In this document: piece after piece, positions 22,494-34,525 of the stretch | Layout: every line of letters starts with the position of its first letter | Numbering within the stretch: position 1 is the stretch's first letter | From: Zantedeschia hybrid cultivar | Lineage: Eukaryota; Streptophyta; Magnoliopsida; Alismatales; Araceae | Direction: 5' to 3' | DNA length: 64,000 nucleotides | Assembly (NCBI GenBank): GCA_030544215.1 | Contig: JARZZO010000011.1 | Location: forward strand, 41,321,001 to 41,385,000 | Translations under genes and position numbers: made by a program | The notes under the pieces: model-generated | Told to the model about the DNA's origin: nothing | The model's input: only the letters and a program-made list of their open reading frames with translations | The model's database searches: none

Positions 22494-24226
22494 TGATAAG
22501 TTGATAATTTGATCATTTAAGGACAATCATACGCATCATACTCACATTTTTATCTGTAAAATAGCATGAAATGATAGATAATTTCGTACCAATTCCAATG
22601 GTACCGATTTCGTCAAATTCCGACTTAAAAACATCGTCATTTCATGTGATTAATGGAGTATAGCGCATTTGCGGTTTTTCGACAAAACCGAGATGAAATA
22701 AATAAATAAATGTAATGAGTTTTATGATAATATGCTAATTTACATTTATTCTATGTGAACAGGACATGCCGATGATGCAGTGCAGTTGGTGGAGTTTCTG
22801 GAAATTTGTGCGAGGTCTAGTGTTCTAATCTCAACAAAATTCGACTTCATTTTGGCTAAAAGGCTAAAGCAGGGGCGAAATGGTCTTTAAAAACTCTAAA
22901 AAAGTTGCCCTAATCTTTGCTCAAGAAAATATCTTAGAGCAGCCGCCGACTTCTTTTTTTCCCCCATTCTTCTTTTTGAAAACACTCCCCCTTTTTAAAT
23001 GTCCTTTCTTCCCTTCTTTGGGGCAGACTAGAAAAATCCTCCCTCTCTCTCTCTCTCACCCGCAGCAACCCTCTCTACCTTTTCTCTTTCTCTCTCTCTC
23101 ATCCCTTTTCCCTCTCTCTCTCTCACGCACCTCCCTCCTCCTCTTTGTTGTTTCGTCTTCTTCTTCTTTGTTTTTTTTTTCTTCCTCCCTCTCTCCCTTT
23201 TCTATCTCTCTTTCCCACTTTTTTCCCTTTCTCTCTCACGCACCCTGTCTCTCTCTCTCTCTTTCTCTGTTTCCCTCTCTTCTCTCTGCACCTACGCACG
23301 CCAACGCCCGGTCAATAGCAACCCAGCCACGTGGTGGCACCGAAGAGCACGCAAGAGCGTGCCCTCGTCGTTCGAGCCACGCCTTGGCGCGCCCGCCCGC
23401 TAGTGCCATCGTCTGGGTCCACACGTTGGAGCGAGGCGATTTGCAGCCGCCAACCTCATTGCCCGTGCGCACTGAAGCGTGTATTCCCGCCCGGCCGCCA
23501 CCACGCGTCGCTGGCCCAGCTGCCGCCGCCGCCACGCGTTAAGCCTTGCCTGCCGCATACGCCAACCTCACCTGCCGCGCCTGCACGCACCCGTGCACCT
23601 TTGCAGCAGTCCGCAGGGTCCGGTTCACTGTGCCAGCTCCCTCCCCGTCTCCCACGCATCCCAGGCGCCGACGCATTGCGCCCTCGCGCCTGCTGCTCAC
23701 AGGAGCCAGCTCCATTCTACTACTGCAGTTGTTTATTCTTTTATTTATTTGTTTATTCCAGTTATTTGGTTAATTAATTAGGTTCAGTGTTTGTCACAAG
23801 TTATCTTCTCAGGATATTAACGTCAAGGATTTTGTAACTTTTAGATGATTAATGTCATTTTGGTTTACAAATAGTTAAATAGTGGTGCTTTTGTTAGATT
23901 TTCTTTTTCTAAGTTTTGTTTATTCTCCATATGTAATTGTGTTTAATTTCTAAAAAAAAGGGTTCATTTAGCTTACGTAATTACATTTTTGTCTTAGGTA
24001 TTTTAGTTAATTAAGTCGTAGTTTAAATAGGTAATTAATTAGTTCACTCAAATTCTCACCTGTTTTTAGATAATTAAGAATCACAAGGTTTTCAAAATTA
24101 AAGTCTTATTTCCCTGTGGATCGACTCGGTTCTCATCATTTACTATTTTCAAATTAATTTGAATGAGCCGATTAAAATAAGGTTGTTAGTTGTGCATGTT
24201 TAACGACACATGGTTTCAAGCTATCA
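22494..24226 (+). repeat. Athila 5' LTR
   Basis: The 1733-bp LTR starts TGATAAGTTG and ends AGCTATCA. A CT-rich microsatellite stretch lies at about 23040-23290, followed by a GC-rich block to about 23700. ORFs through these blocks (Ser/Leu-rich or Arg/Pro-rich) come from low-complexity DNA and are not genes. Confidence 0.93.
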
Positions 24227-24231
24227 ATTTT

Positions 24232-24249
24232 TGGCGTCGTTGCCGGGGA
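24232..24249 (+). promoter_or_regulatory. Athila primer-binding site (tRNA-Asp-like)
   Basis: TGGCGTCGTTGCCGGGGA begins 5 bp after the LTR. It differs at one base from TGGCGCCGTTGCCGGGGA, the complement of the plant tRNA-Asp 3' end used by Athila elements. Confidence 0.85.
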
Positions 24250-25189
24250 GGTAGATTTTTAATTTTGATTATCTTGGATTTAGTGTAATTAATCTTTAGC
24301 TAATCTCATTTTTCTTATTTTTGTAGGTGCATAAAAAAGAAAAAAGAAAAGAGGAAAGCAAAATCATGGTAAGTATGTTCCAACTTTCTATGTTTCAATC
24401 TCCTTATTTTAGTCAGTTTTCTTTTTAGTAGTTGCTAATTTAGATAGATTTTCATTAACTAAAAAAAAAAAAGGGAGGAAAGAAAAATTCAAATTAAAAA
24501 TGTTCATTCTAAGATTAGAAACCTTCCATGCTAGACATTCATAATTTTAGGAAAGCATGCATTAGTTTCTATTTTTAGTCATTTCCATAAATTGTTGAAG
24601 ATTGCGGAGGAAAAGTACGTGTTTCAATTATAGCAAGTCATTCATGATTGCATCAACACACCCTGCCTTGATTTGCTTATTGCCTTACATCGCATTCGAA
24701 AAGACTTTAAGGGCAACAACTTTAACCACATAAGGTAGGGATTTGATCATCCTTCCTTAGCCCACAAATCACCTTCCTTGCATTGGCATTTCCTAATCCA
24801 ATTAAAAGCAAGTCGAAAGAGAATCTAAGGTTTACACCGTTAGTGATTTAAATTTCGGGTTGCCTCCACTTTTGGCAACGGTGTCTAGGCTAGAGGTTAA
24901 AAAGGCAAACGCCTAAGCGGGAAAGTGGTTCTCTAATTAGGTCCCTACGAAAGTAGGGGGAGCCCCCCACTACCCTACCTCTTACCTGGCCGTTGATTGA
25001 TTGTGGTTGTGACTTGAGGTGGACCCCATTCACCTTGTAAGAAAATTCACATAGAGAGTCTAAGTCAACATTAGATCATTAGGGTAATTTGATTGCCAAA
25101 ATTGTTTGCATTTAAAAAAAAAACAAAAAAACAAAACAAGAAATAGAAAACAAAATTCAAAGCCATCTTCTCTCTCTCAGTCCTAGTGT
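24250..25189 (+). other. Athila leader, non-coding
   Basis: AT-rich DNA with several A-runs between the primer site and gag. No ORF or domain is seen. A stretch near 24900-24990 contains inverted GGGG/CCCC segments around AGTAGGGGGAGCCCCCCACTA. Confidence 0.7.
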
Positions 25190-27877
25190 ATGCAAGGTAG
25201 GAGATCTCAAAACCCTAACCTTCTAGGAGCATTTACTGAAATCGAGAGAATCCTACACCAAGGAAACCCACCACACGATCAAATGGCTGATAATCATGAT
25301 CCATCGAAGCAAATGAAGGACTATTTCATTCCAAATCAATATCAACCTTCATCATGTATTCATCTTCCTCAGAATCCAGCCAATCAATATGAAATTAAAT
25401 CTAGCACCATTCAGATGCTCCCATCCTTTTATGGGAACACGAACGAAGATCCATATAAGCATCTAGATGAATTTCTAGAAATCTGTTCCACGGTGAAAAT
25501 CCAGAATTTCACCGATGATGGTCTTAAGCTGACCTTATTTCCCTTCTCATTAAAGGATAAGGCTAAATATTGGTTGGGGACTATAGGTAGGCCCATTAGG
25601 ACATGGGAAGAAATGCAAAAAGAATTTCTGAAGAAGTTCTATCCCATAGGGCGGACTAATACCATGAGAAGGGCTATCATGGGTTTTACCCAAACTCCCG
25701 GTGAAATGATTCATGAATCTTGAGAAAGACTAAAAGAATTGCTTAGGAAATGCCCTCATCATAGACTTTCAAAATGGCAAATTGTTCAAGCATTCTATGA
25801 AGAATTGTTTGAACAATTCAGAGAAATGGTGGATGCCTCATGTGGAGGGGCGTTTATGATGAAAAATGAAGATGAGGCTTATGATCTTCTTGAGATGTTA
25901 AGCGAAAATTCCATCAATCATGCCTCATTATCATCTTATGAGAGGTCTGTTGGGCCATCTAAATGGGCTGGGATGTATGAACTTAAGGCCCGTGGAGAGC
26001 CCGAATCTAGAATGGACATAAATATGATTAATTAGAAATTGGATAAGGTAGACATCTTGGCCCATAAATTAGACCAACTCTTGGCCTTAAACAGGCAAGA
26101 GCCTACTCACCCAACACAATCTAGTCCATATGAAGGCCCATCTTCTGTCAATCATGACATTTGTGCCTTATGCACAAGTCCGACCCATCAAGTGAATGAA
26201 TGCCCAACTGCGGCCCAACATCCACCATTCATTCAGGAACAAGTTCAGGCTGCCCAGGAATTCTCCATGTTCAATAATGATCCATTCTCAAATACTTACG
26301 ATCCTGGCTGGAGAAACCACCCTAATTTTTCTTGGAAGAATCAGCAGACCCCATTACCAATGTCCAATCCTCCCATGCATCATGCCCAAAAGCCATAGAA
26401 TTCATTCCAACATCAATCTAATTTCTACGGAAATGTTCAGGCTAGGGGATCCTAGGCCCAATTCTCTCAACCAGCCCACTACCAATCATTCCAATCAGGT
26501 CAACCGGCCCACTACCAATCATTCCAATCAGAACAACCAACCCAATACCATCCTCCACCCACTTACCAACACCCTCCTCAGCCCAACTTTGATGACAAAT
26601 TCACTCAACTCCAACAGCCGATTTTGACCCAACAACAATCCATTTCTAAGTTGGAAAGTCAAATGGGCCAACTAGCTAAAGCTACGATGAGAAGAGAAGT
26701 GGGTCAACTTCCTAGTCAACCCATTGCCAATCCAAGGAATCAACCTCCGGGGTTTCCACAGCAATCGGGCCTTTTACCTCAGCCTGGCCCATTACCACAA
26801 CCTAAAGGGCCGCAATTTGAGAACGCTAAAGCCATTTCAGCCCTTAGGAGTGGGAAAAGTTTAGAAAACCCACATGTAGATGGAGAGTTAGCTGAAGGTT
26901 CCATTGATGGGCCTCATGAAATTGAAAGTGAGAGTGAGGCTGAACCCAACATTGAGAAGTTGGAGGAGGATCTGAAAGGAAAATGGAAGATAGATGAAGG
27001 CCCAAGTTCTTATCAACCTAGGGTGACATTTTCAAATGCTTTGTTAGCTAAGCCCAATGCCAGGAAGAAACTGGCCCAGAATGAGGAGTTGCTGGACTTA
27101 TTCAAATAAGTTCAGATTAATATTCCACTCCTCGATGCCATCAAGCATGTGCCAGCTTTTGCTAAGTTCCTCAAGGAATTATGTACTCCACGAAGAGAAT
27201 CTAGAATGGCACCCGAAAAGGTTCGGCTTTCAGAAGATGTGAGTGCGACTGTGATGAATCATCTTCCCAAGAAGTTGAAGGACCCTGGAGCACCTCTGAT
27301 CTCATGTGACTTTGGTGGAGTTGCATTTGATAGAGCTTTATTGGATTTAGGTGCTAGTGTGAACCTCTTGCCAACAGCCATTTATGAGAAATTTGATAAT
27401 GGGGAATTAAAGCCCACATCCATCATCTTGCAGTTGGCTGATAGGTCTGTGAAGACTCTACGAGGATTAATTGAAGATGTTATTGTGAAGGTTCATGATT
27501 GTTATTTTCTTGTGGATTTTCTTATTCTGGATATGGCATTACCTGAGGAACTCATTCACACCCCGATCATCCTTGGTCGTCCATTCTTAGCCACTGGCAA
27601 AACTAATATAAATTGTGAAACTGGCATGATGGACATTTCATTTGGGGGTCAAAAAGTCCAGATTAATGTCTTCAAAGCATCTCAATATCCAGATCATAAA
27701 GAAGAATGTCATACTATTGATATCTTGGATAATCTGGTTGAAGAAAATGCCATGATCATGCATGACCATCTAAATGAAGCGAATGCTTTAAAAGATTCTC
27801 CAAGCCCATTAACATCTTGGCCCAAGGTTGAACCATTACCAGCTTTGCAATCTGAACCTGCTTTGCCATCTTTAAAG
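25190..27877 (+). pseudogene. gag: Athila gag-protease, broken by stops
   Basis: One frame from the ATG at 25190, interrupted only by stops near 25721 (TGA), 26033 and 26396 (TAG), about 26450, and 27107 (TAA). The gag core has ALKDKA-type and YWLGTIGRP blocks near residues 120-140, and a knuckle CALCTSPTHQVNEC (CX2CX4HX4C) near 26165. A Pro/Gln-rich linker follows. Protease carries LLDLGASVNLLP near 27345 and LGRPF near 27575. The frame is cut at 27878 by a copia-like solo LTR. Gag would form the particle and the protease would process the polyprotein. Confidence 0.88.
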
Positions 27878-29431
27878 TGTTAGTTTTAGGTGGCTTACAA
27901 GCCAATCTGACTATGTAAGTCTCGTTCATTTATTAATATAATGACATAATATTCATTATGTGTAAATCGGATTAATTATCATTTCATAATGAAGTCTGTG
28001 AATATGTGCTATAGTGATCAGATTATGATGAGATCATACTAATGAGACTGATCACTTAAACACACATATTCTTAATCGTTCCTAGTCGGAGGATATCTGA
28101 GAAGGACATCGGATATCCAGTTAGACTAGTACAGATTACTCCTGCTCATATGATAAGAGTGACTGATCTCATAAGTCACTTGTGTGGAGACACTAAGGCG
28201 AATCTGTAGGTGCTCATTGGAGAATGAGTTCACTGAACTGATTCGACTGAATCGCTGGATGGTATCGTACCTCACTGTCAACCAGCTTGATTCTATTGTC
28301 GCAGTTGCGTGGATGGTCCTCGGACCTGAGACACCAAGGACACCTTGTCGGTGGACTTCTGTGCTTTGACCTTGGTTTACGAATCTCTAGCCACGGGATT
28401 CTAATACACCAAGGATTGGGTACAGCGGAATACCGTCGAAGGGAATTGTGTGTCAATAAGGAATCATTCACTCTCGGTACTTAGAGAGAGAATGCTCTAG
28501 GAAGGATGCGCGGAAGTCCCTGGCCAGGGTGGACGATAATATCGGGAAAGGAGTTTTCCGATATTCATCAGCGGCATCCAATCCAAGTGAGTCGACCGGT
28601 TAGGATTTGATAGCTCGCCATACCCTGAGTTGACTCGAGGGCATTGTACGAATGAAGGATTATATCCACGCGGTAACTGTCGGGGGAAAAGTTCCAAGAG
28701 TGGGTTACTTAACCCCAATACCTTCCGGGTTCACGCGGTGTTGCTTGGCACCCAACGTGATCGGAGGCCCGGTCGAATTCGATGTGCGACATCAATTCGA
28801 TTGATTAATTAATTAGTAAAGGGTTATTAATTGATTAATAAAGCCAGTGAGGAGTCACTGGGCTTGTTGGGCCATTAACTGGGCTGGTACTTGGGCCTAG
28901 AGGGTCACACGCACATGATTCTCAAGGCGATGGATAAATAAGTGGGTTTTATATAAACCAGGGTTTTTTATGAAAAACTGCGCGGTTAGTATAAAACATA
29001 GCGAATGGGCTGAGCAGGCCAAGCTGCTGCTAACCCTAGCCGCCCCTCCTCTGTTTCTCTCTCTCTCTGGTGTCCAGATAGATCCAGATCTGCTCCGCCG
29101 CTTCTCCGAATCTTGTTCGACGGGAAATCGTCCGCGCGTTGCGGCGATCGTTGCGGCGACCGGCGGAGGTTTCGTGCGCTGCGAAGAACGAGGAACATGA
29201 GGATATCCGTCGCGAGGAGGATCACGCGGACTTCGCTAAAGGCCGGGCACTTGCGCGGCTTGCGGTGTCGCACCGACGGAACCGAACGGTTGCGGATTCG
29301 AATCTGCACACGGTGAGAACTTCGATTATCCGATAATCGATTTTTATTTTTTTTAAACGGGAACAGATCGTTGTTTTAATATTTTATTTTTCGTTGCGTA
29401 AGCGATCCGGAGAAACCCGAGAATCCCAACA
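27878..29431 (+). repeat. Copia-like solo LTR C inside Athila
   Basis: This 1554-bp LTR runs from TGTTAG to CCCAACA and is flanked by TAAAG on both sides (27873-27877, 29432-29436). It resembles the Copia-A LTRs in length, terminal bases and internal blocks such as the TGGGCCTAGAGGGTCACACGC stretch near 28890. TATAAAA is at 28990-28996. No internal element sequence remains, so it most likely arose by LTR-LTR recombination. Confidence 0.92.
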
Positions 29432-29436
29432 TAAAG

Positions 29437-31720
29437 GACCCTCTTGTGCTCGAACTCAAGATATTACCTGAATCTCTTAAGTATGCCTTCTTAGGCCCCG
29501 ACCAGACTCTTCCGTTCATCATTGCGGTAAACCTAACATCGCCGCAAGAAGTCCAGTTAATTGAGGTCCTTAAAGCCCATAAAGGTGCTATTGGTTGGTC
29601 AGTGGCAGATTTGAAAGGAATAAGTCCGTCCATTTGCATGCATTATATCTACATGGAAGAGAATTCCAAACCAAGTCGGGAGATGCAAAGGCGGCTTAAT
29701 CCAAATATGAAAGAAGTGGTGAAGAAGGAAGTTGTGAAATGGCTGGACGCGGGTATCATTTACCCCATATCGGATAGCAAATGGGTCAGCCCAACCCAAG
29801 TGGTACCCAAGAAATCTGGATTAACGGTTATCAAGAATGATCATGGGGAAGAGGTGCCCATAGGCTCACCACAGGATGGAGAGTGTGCATTGATTACAGA
29901 AGACTCAACCTTATGACTAAAAAGGACCATTTCCCACTTTCGTTCATGGATTAGATCTTAGAAAAGTTATCGGGCCAGAAGTACTTTTGCTTCTTAGATG
30001 GGTATTCCGGGTATAATCAAGTGGCTATTTACCCGGAAGATCAAGAAAAGACCACCTTTACGTGCCCCTATGGCACGTTTACTTTCAGAAGAATGCCATT
30101 TGGATTATGCAACACACCAGACACATTTCAACGGTGCATGATGGCTATATTCTCTGTATGGTAGGAGAATTTTTCGAAGTTTCAATGGATGATTTTTCGA
30201 TCTTCGGGGATTCTTTTGAAAACTGCTTGAAAAATCTTAAACAGGTGCTAGCTAGATGCATAGAAACCAACTTAATACTTAGCTGGGAGAAGAGTCATTT
30301 TATGGTTCGAGAGGGCATTGTTCTAGGCTACATTGTATCTGAAAGGGAGATAGAGGTAGATAAAACTAAGATCGATCTCATACCCAATCTTCCTCCTCCC
30401 ACCTCGGTCAGATAGATCTATTCATTCCTTGGCCATACCGGTTTCTATCGCCGGTTTATCCACAATTTCTCTCAAATTGCCCGGCCTTTTACTCTTCTCC
30501 TAGCTAAGGATGTTTTTTTCCAAATTGATGAATCTTGCATCAAGGCATTCAATTCTCTGAAGGAATCTTTGACCAAAGCTCCGATTCTTCAATCTCCAGA
30601 TTGGTCTTTGCCCTTCGAAATCATGTGCGATGCCTCTGACTATGCTATCAGTGCGGTATTTTGACCAAGAATTAACAAGTGTCCCGTGGTGATCTATTAT
30701 GCAAGTCGCACCTTTGAAGATGCTCAAATGAATTATACCACTACAGAAAAGGAATTATTAGCTGTGGTTTTTGCCCTAGAAAAATTCAGATCTTATCTTT
30801 TAGGGGCAAAAGTCATAATCTATTCTGATCACTCAGCTCTGAAATACCTTTTGACCAAGAAGGATGCGAAGCCCAGACTTATCAGATGGATCCTACTCCT
30901 TCAGGAATTTGATTTGGAAATTCGGGATAAGAGGGGTTCTGAGAATGTGGTAGCTGACCACCTATCCCGAATTCTAATTTTCGAGAGTGCACCTATAACT
31001 GATTCATTTCCTGATGAGCATCTGCTGGCCATTTCTCACACTATTGCACCTTGGTATGCTCATATTGTCAATTGCAAGGTGACTAATCAGCTTCCGGAAG
31101 GATGGACTAAAAGTGAGAAGGACAAATTCTTCTCCCAGGAGAAGTATTATTTCTGGGAGGATCCAGAACTATTCAAATTCTGTCCTGATCAGATCATTAG
31201 GCGATGTGTTCCTGAAGAAGAACAACAGAGTGTTCTCAACTTCTGCCATAATCTGGCTTGCGGGGGCCATTTCTCGGAGAAGAAAATTACAGCCACGGTC
31301 CTGCAAAGTGGTTTTTACAGGCCCACACTCTTTAAAGGTGCCCATGAATTTAGCAGAACTTGCCTTCGATGTCAAGCTGTAAGAAATATGGCAAAAAGGG
31401 ATATGATGCCACTCAACCCAATCTTGGTGGTTGAAGTTTTTGATGTTTGGGAGATTGACTTTATGGGACCTTTTCCACCTTTTGGACATACATATATCCT
31501 GGTAGCGGTGGATTATGTCTCTAAGTGGATTGAAGCAGTAGCCACCCGAATCAATGATCATAAAGTGGTCATTGAATTCGTCCAGAAAAATATCTTTTCT
31601 CAGTACGGGTGGCCTAAAGCTATCATAAGTGATGGGGGAACAGATTTCACGAATTACCAGTTTCGAGCTTTGCTTAAGAAATATGGAATTAATCACAAGA
31701 TGGCTACCCCTTATCATCCC
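29437..31720 (+). pseudogene. pol: Athila pol, first part: RT, RNase H, integrase up to the second Asp
   Basis: RT begins in the 29446-29916 ORF (DAGIIYPISDSKWVSP near 29745). After frameshifts it shows a YSGYNQV block near 30000 and SMDDFSIFG near 30185, the Athila form of the catalytic YVDD. RNase H carries CDASDYA near 30630 and YSDHSALKYLL near 30820. Integrase has the zinc-binding HNLACGGH...CLRCQ region near 31240-31375, the first Asp in IDFMGPF near 31455 and the second in SDGGTDF near 31630. It stops at 31720 where Tat-2 is inserted. The catalytic Glu is on the far side at 44316-44933. Confidence 0.88.
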
Positions 31721-32849
31721 TGATGAGGCAGAATCCGATTCAGCCCATTAAAACAAGCCCAACACTAAGATCAGTCCAAACAGCAACAGTAAAAGGCCCA
31801 CTGGCAGCCTTTAGCCCATTAGCGGCCCAGCAGCCCTCGGCCCAGTAAGCAGCCCAGTGGTCTTCGGCCCGACAGCGGCCCAACAAACCTTCGGCCCGTC
31901 AGCGGCCCAACAAACCTTTGGCCCGACAGCGGCCCAACAAACCTTCGGCCTGTCAACGGGCCAACAAACCTTCGGCCCGTCAGTGGCCCAACAAACCTTC
32001 GGCCCGTCAGCGGCCCAACAACCTTCGGCCCATCAGCGGCCCAACAGCCTTCGGCCCGTTAGCGGCCCAGCGGCCCTTGGCCCAGTAGGCTTCAGCCCAC
32101 CAAGCGGCATCATGCCCATCAGAGGCCCAACCCCCTTCGGCCCAATAGCCATATCCAGCCCACTCCGGTGGGAGGGTTAGGCGCTATGGCGGTTTATCAG
32201 TAAACCAAAATATAGTCCTATATCGGTTGCCACCACTAAGCAACCTCTATCCTCCGCTATAAATACACGGCTATTTATTACCAAAGGTATGTCTTCTCGA
32301 CCCAAGGACTACAGTCCAAAAAGCATTAAAGCTATTTCTTTTTTCCTGACTTCTGAATCGAATCTTCTTCAGAAGCTAACTTAGCCGTCGGAGGGGTTCT
32401 TTAGGGCCGAAGCCTCGGACTCCTACTAACCAGTTCTTCTTCTTCTCTTCCTCCTTCTGCAGGGGCTTCGGTTTGAATCTTCGCCGACCTCTCCGAGTCG
32501 GTCTCGGCCGCCGACCTCGGGTCTTCTCCCTCCGGTCTCGACGCCTTTCGCCGGCTGGTCCGCCTCGCTCGAAGGAGCCTCGGCCACGCCTTTAGCCGGC
32601 TGGTCCGCCTCGCCCGAAGGAGCCTCGGGCTCGCCTTGCGACGGCCGGCCCGCATCATCCGAGGGAGTCTCGGCTTCGCTCCCTGTGAGCCCTCGCCCGG
32701 GCCCCTCTCTGCTTCGGATCCTCGTCCCCGTTTCAGCCCTCGCCTCGTTTCGGATCCCCGTCGGTCCTCTTCACCGATCCGATCCAGCTTCGGGTCCCAT
32801 CTTCGGATTCCAGTCTCGGAATCCGATCGTGATAGCTTCGGCTACATCA
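31721..32849 (+). repeat. Tat-2 5' LTR with 27-bp tandem repeat
   Basis: The 1129-bp LTR runs from TGATGAGG to CTACATCA. At about 31857-32060 a 27-bp unit (CAGCGGCCCAACAAACCTTC plus GGCCCGT) is repeated seven to eight times. TATAAATA follows at 32258-32265. The region upstream of the TATA box is packed with GGCCCA and AGCCCA, i.e. TGGGCY on the other strand. The sequence after the LTR, GGCGCCGTCTGTGGGAA, is the probable primer site. Confidence 0.94.
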
Positions 32850-32883
32850 AAAGGCGCCGTCTGTGGGAATCTAACAAGAAGTC

Positions 32884-34393
32884 ATGTCTCATCGTCCAGT
32901 GACCAGACGATCCGGACAAGATGAGGCAGAGACGCGGGCAACTTCAGCGTAGCCGCTTCACTCCGAAGGTGCCCTGTCTGTTCCTCCACAAGGCTCTGCC
33001 CTTCCTGTCATACCGGAGTCCCTCACTCCCGGAGACAATCGGATGGAGGAACTTCAACAACAGGTGGCAACACTAGCCGCCACCGTAAATTCTTTGGCGC
33101 CCCTGCGAGACATGGTATCCACCATCGCCCAGCGCATGGGGTTGCTGGGCCAGCTCCCCCAACAAGTACCGCCTCCTCCATTCTTCCCTGTCCAAGATGC
33201 AAGGCTTCGGCCAACGCCCTCGCAGGTCTTCCCTGACGAGGCCGCGACGGCAAGCAGCGAGCCCTTAGCACCGCCTGCCTGAGTCCCTCGTGCCAGCCAC
33301 ATCATAACGGAGCAAGACTATGCTTCGTCCGAGTTTCATCCAACCAGGGCCGAATGACGATCGGTCACTACTTCAACTGCCCCGGACTTGGACCGGCGGC
33401 TGACAGCAATGAGGAAAGAAATGCAGCAGATGGTATCTCGGCCGTACGGAGCGCCTCTCGCCAGCACTATTATGGAGCAAACTCCGTTCTCGCCAGAGCT
33501 TCTGGCCACCGAGGTACCTCCCAACTTTAAACTGCCGAAAGGCCCTCTCTATGATGGGATGATAGATCCGGTCTGCCACTTCCAGAGGTTCAACACCTAC
33601 CTCTCTGTCCGAGGGGTCTCTGAGGCAGTCCGCTGCTGTCTCTTCCCCCTCACTCTTGAGAAAACAACCTTAACCTGGTTCGAGACATTGGCCCCCAATT
33701 CTATCCACTCTTTAGTCCAGTTGGACCAATTGTTCATCGACCAGTTCTATGACGCCACCCGGCAGTGCAAAACCTCGGCCAGTCTGTTAGCCATTCGGTA
33801 AGGACCGACCGAGACCCTCCAAGAATATTTCACCAAGTTCCGAGCCGAAGCTGCCCAAATCCCAAATCTGGACAGTTCGATTGCGGTCTCGGCCTTAATC
33901 AGCAGGTGCCTGGACGAAGGGCTTCTCAGCTCTATCGGGAAGCGCCATCCCTCCACCTTCTAGGACCTCGTAGCTCGGGCCCACAAATACATTAATCGGG
34001 AACCCCTGATGATGTCTAAAGGCAAGAGTACTGCCGAGGCAGTATCGGCGCCTACCCCTCCAGCGGTTCGTCCTCGACCTGAAGATCAGGAACCCTCTCG
34101 CAAGCGATATCGCAGGGAGGAGTGGGACCGAGACAAGCGACGGGATCCACAACCACGGTACCTGCCGCTACCTGCCGCCTGCTCCCCCTTCCCGAATGCT
34201 TATGGAGGTAAAAGGCATGCTCCGGCAGCCGGAGCGCATCAAGACTGATCTTCGCCGAAGGGACCCCCGCAAATATTGTGAATACAATCGGGAGATCGGC
34301 CATTCGACTGACGAATGCCGGCACCTTCGGGAGGAAATTGATCGCCTCATAAGAGAGGGCCAACTGCCACAGTACCGGCGAGAGCAGCCTTAA
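32884..34393 (+). pseudogene. gag: Tat-2 gag, broken
   Basis: Homologous to the Tat-1 gag and starts with the same MSHRPVTRRSG. The core lies at 33388-33800 (TWFETLAP, QLFIDQFY), and the knuckle segment near 34270 has CEYNREIGHSTDEC, where the second zinc ligand is Asn instead of His. Stops include about 33281 (TGA for CGA), 33799 (TAA for CAA) and 33961 (TAG for CAG), each a C-to-T change relative to Tat-1. The N-terminal part also has a TAG near 32950. Confidence 0.87.
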
Positions 34394-34525
34394 CAGCAAC
34401 AAAACCGGGACGTCCCTGAAGCAGCCAGGCCACGTCAACTCCCGGATAAAGAAGCCGCTCCTCAGCCGAAGGTCACCTCGGCCCCGGTAGAAACATCGCA
34501 CCAGCGACCCAGTGCTGGGTCAATT

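Noticed and set aside
22880..23542. Ser/Leu-rich ORF in the Athila LTR and its copy at 46622-47068
   Set aside because: It reads through a CT microsatellite and a GC-rich block inside the LTR; no domain.
31857..32180. ORF with a repeated QQTFGPSAA peptide (also 43330-43668)
   Set aside because: It is the 27-bp LTR minisatellite read in frame; 27 is a multiple of three, so the frame stays open by itself.
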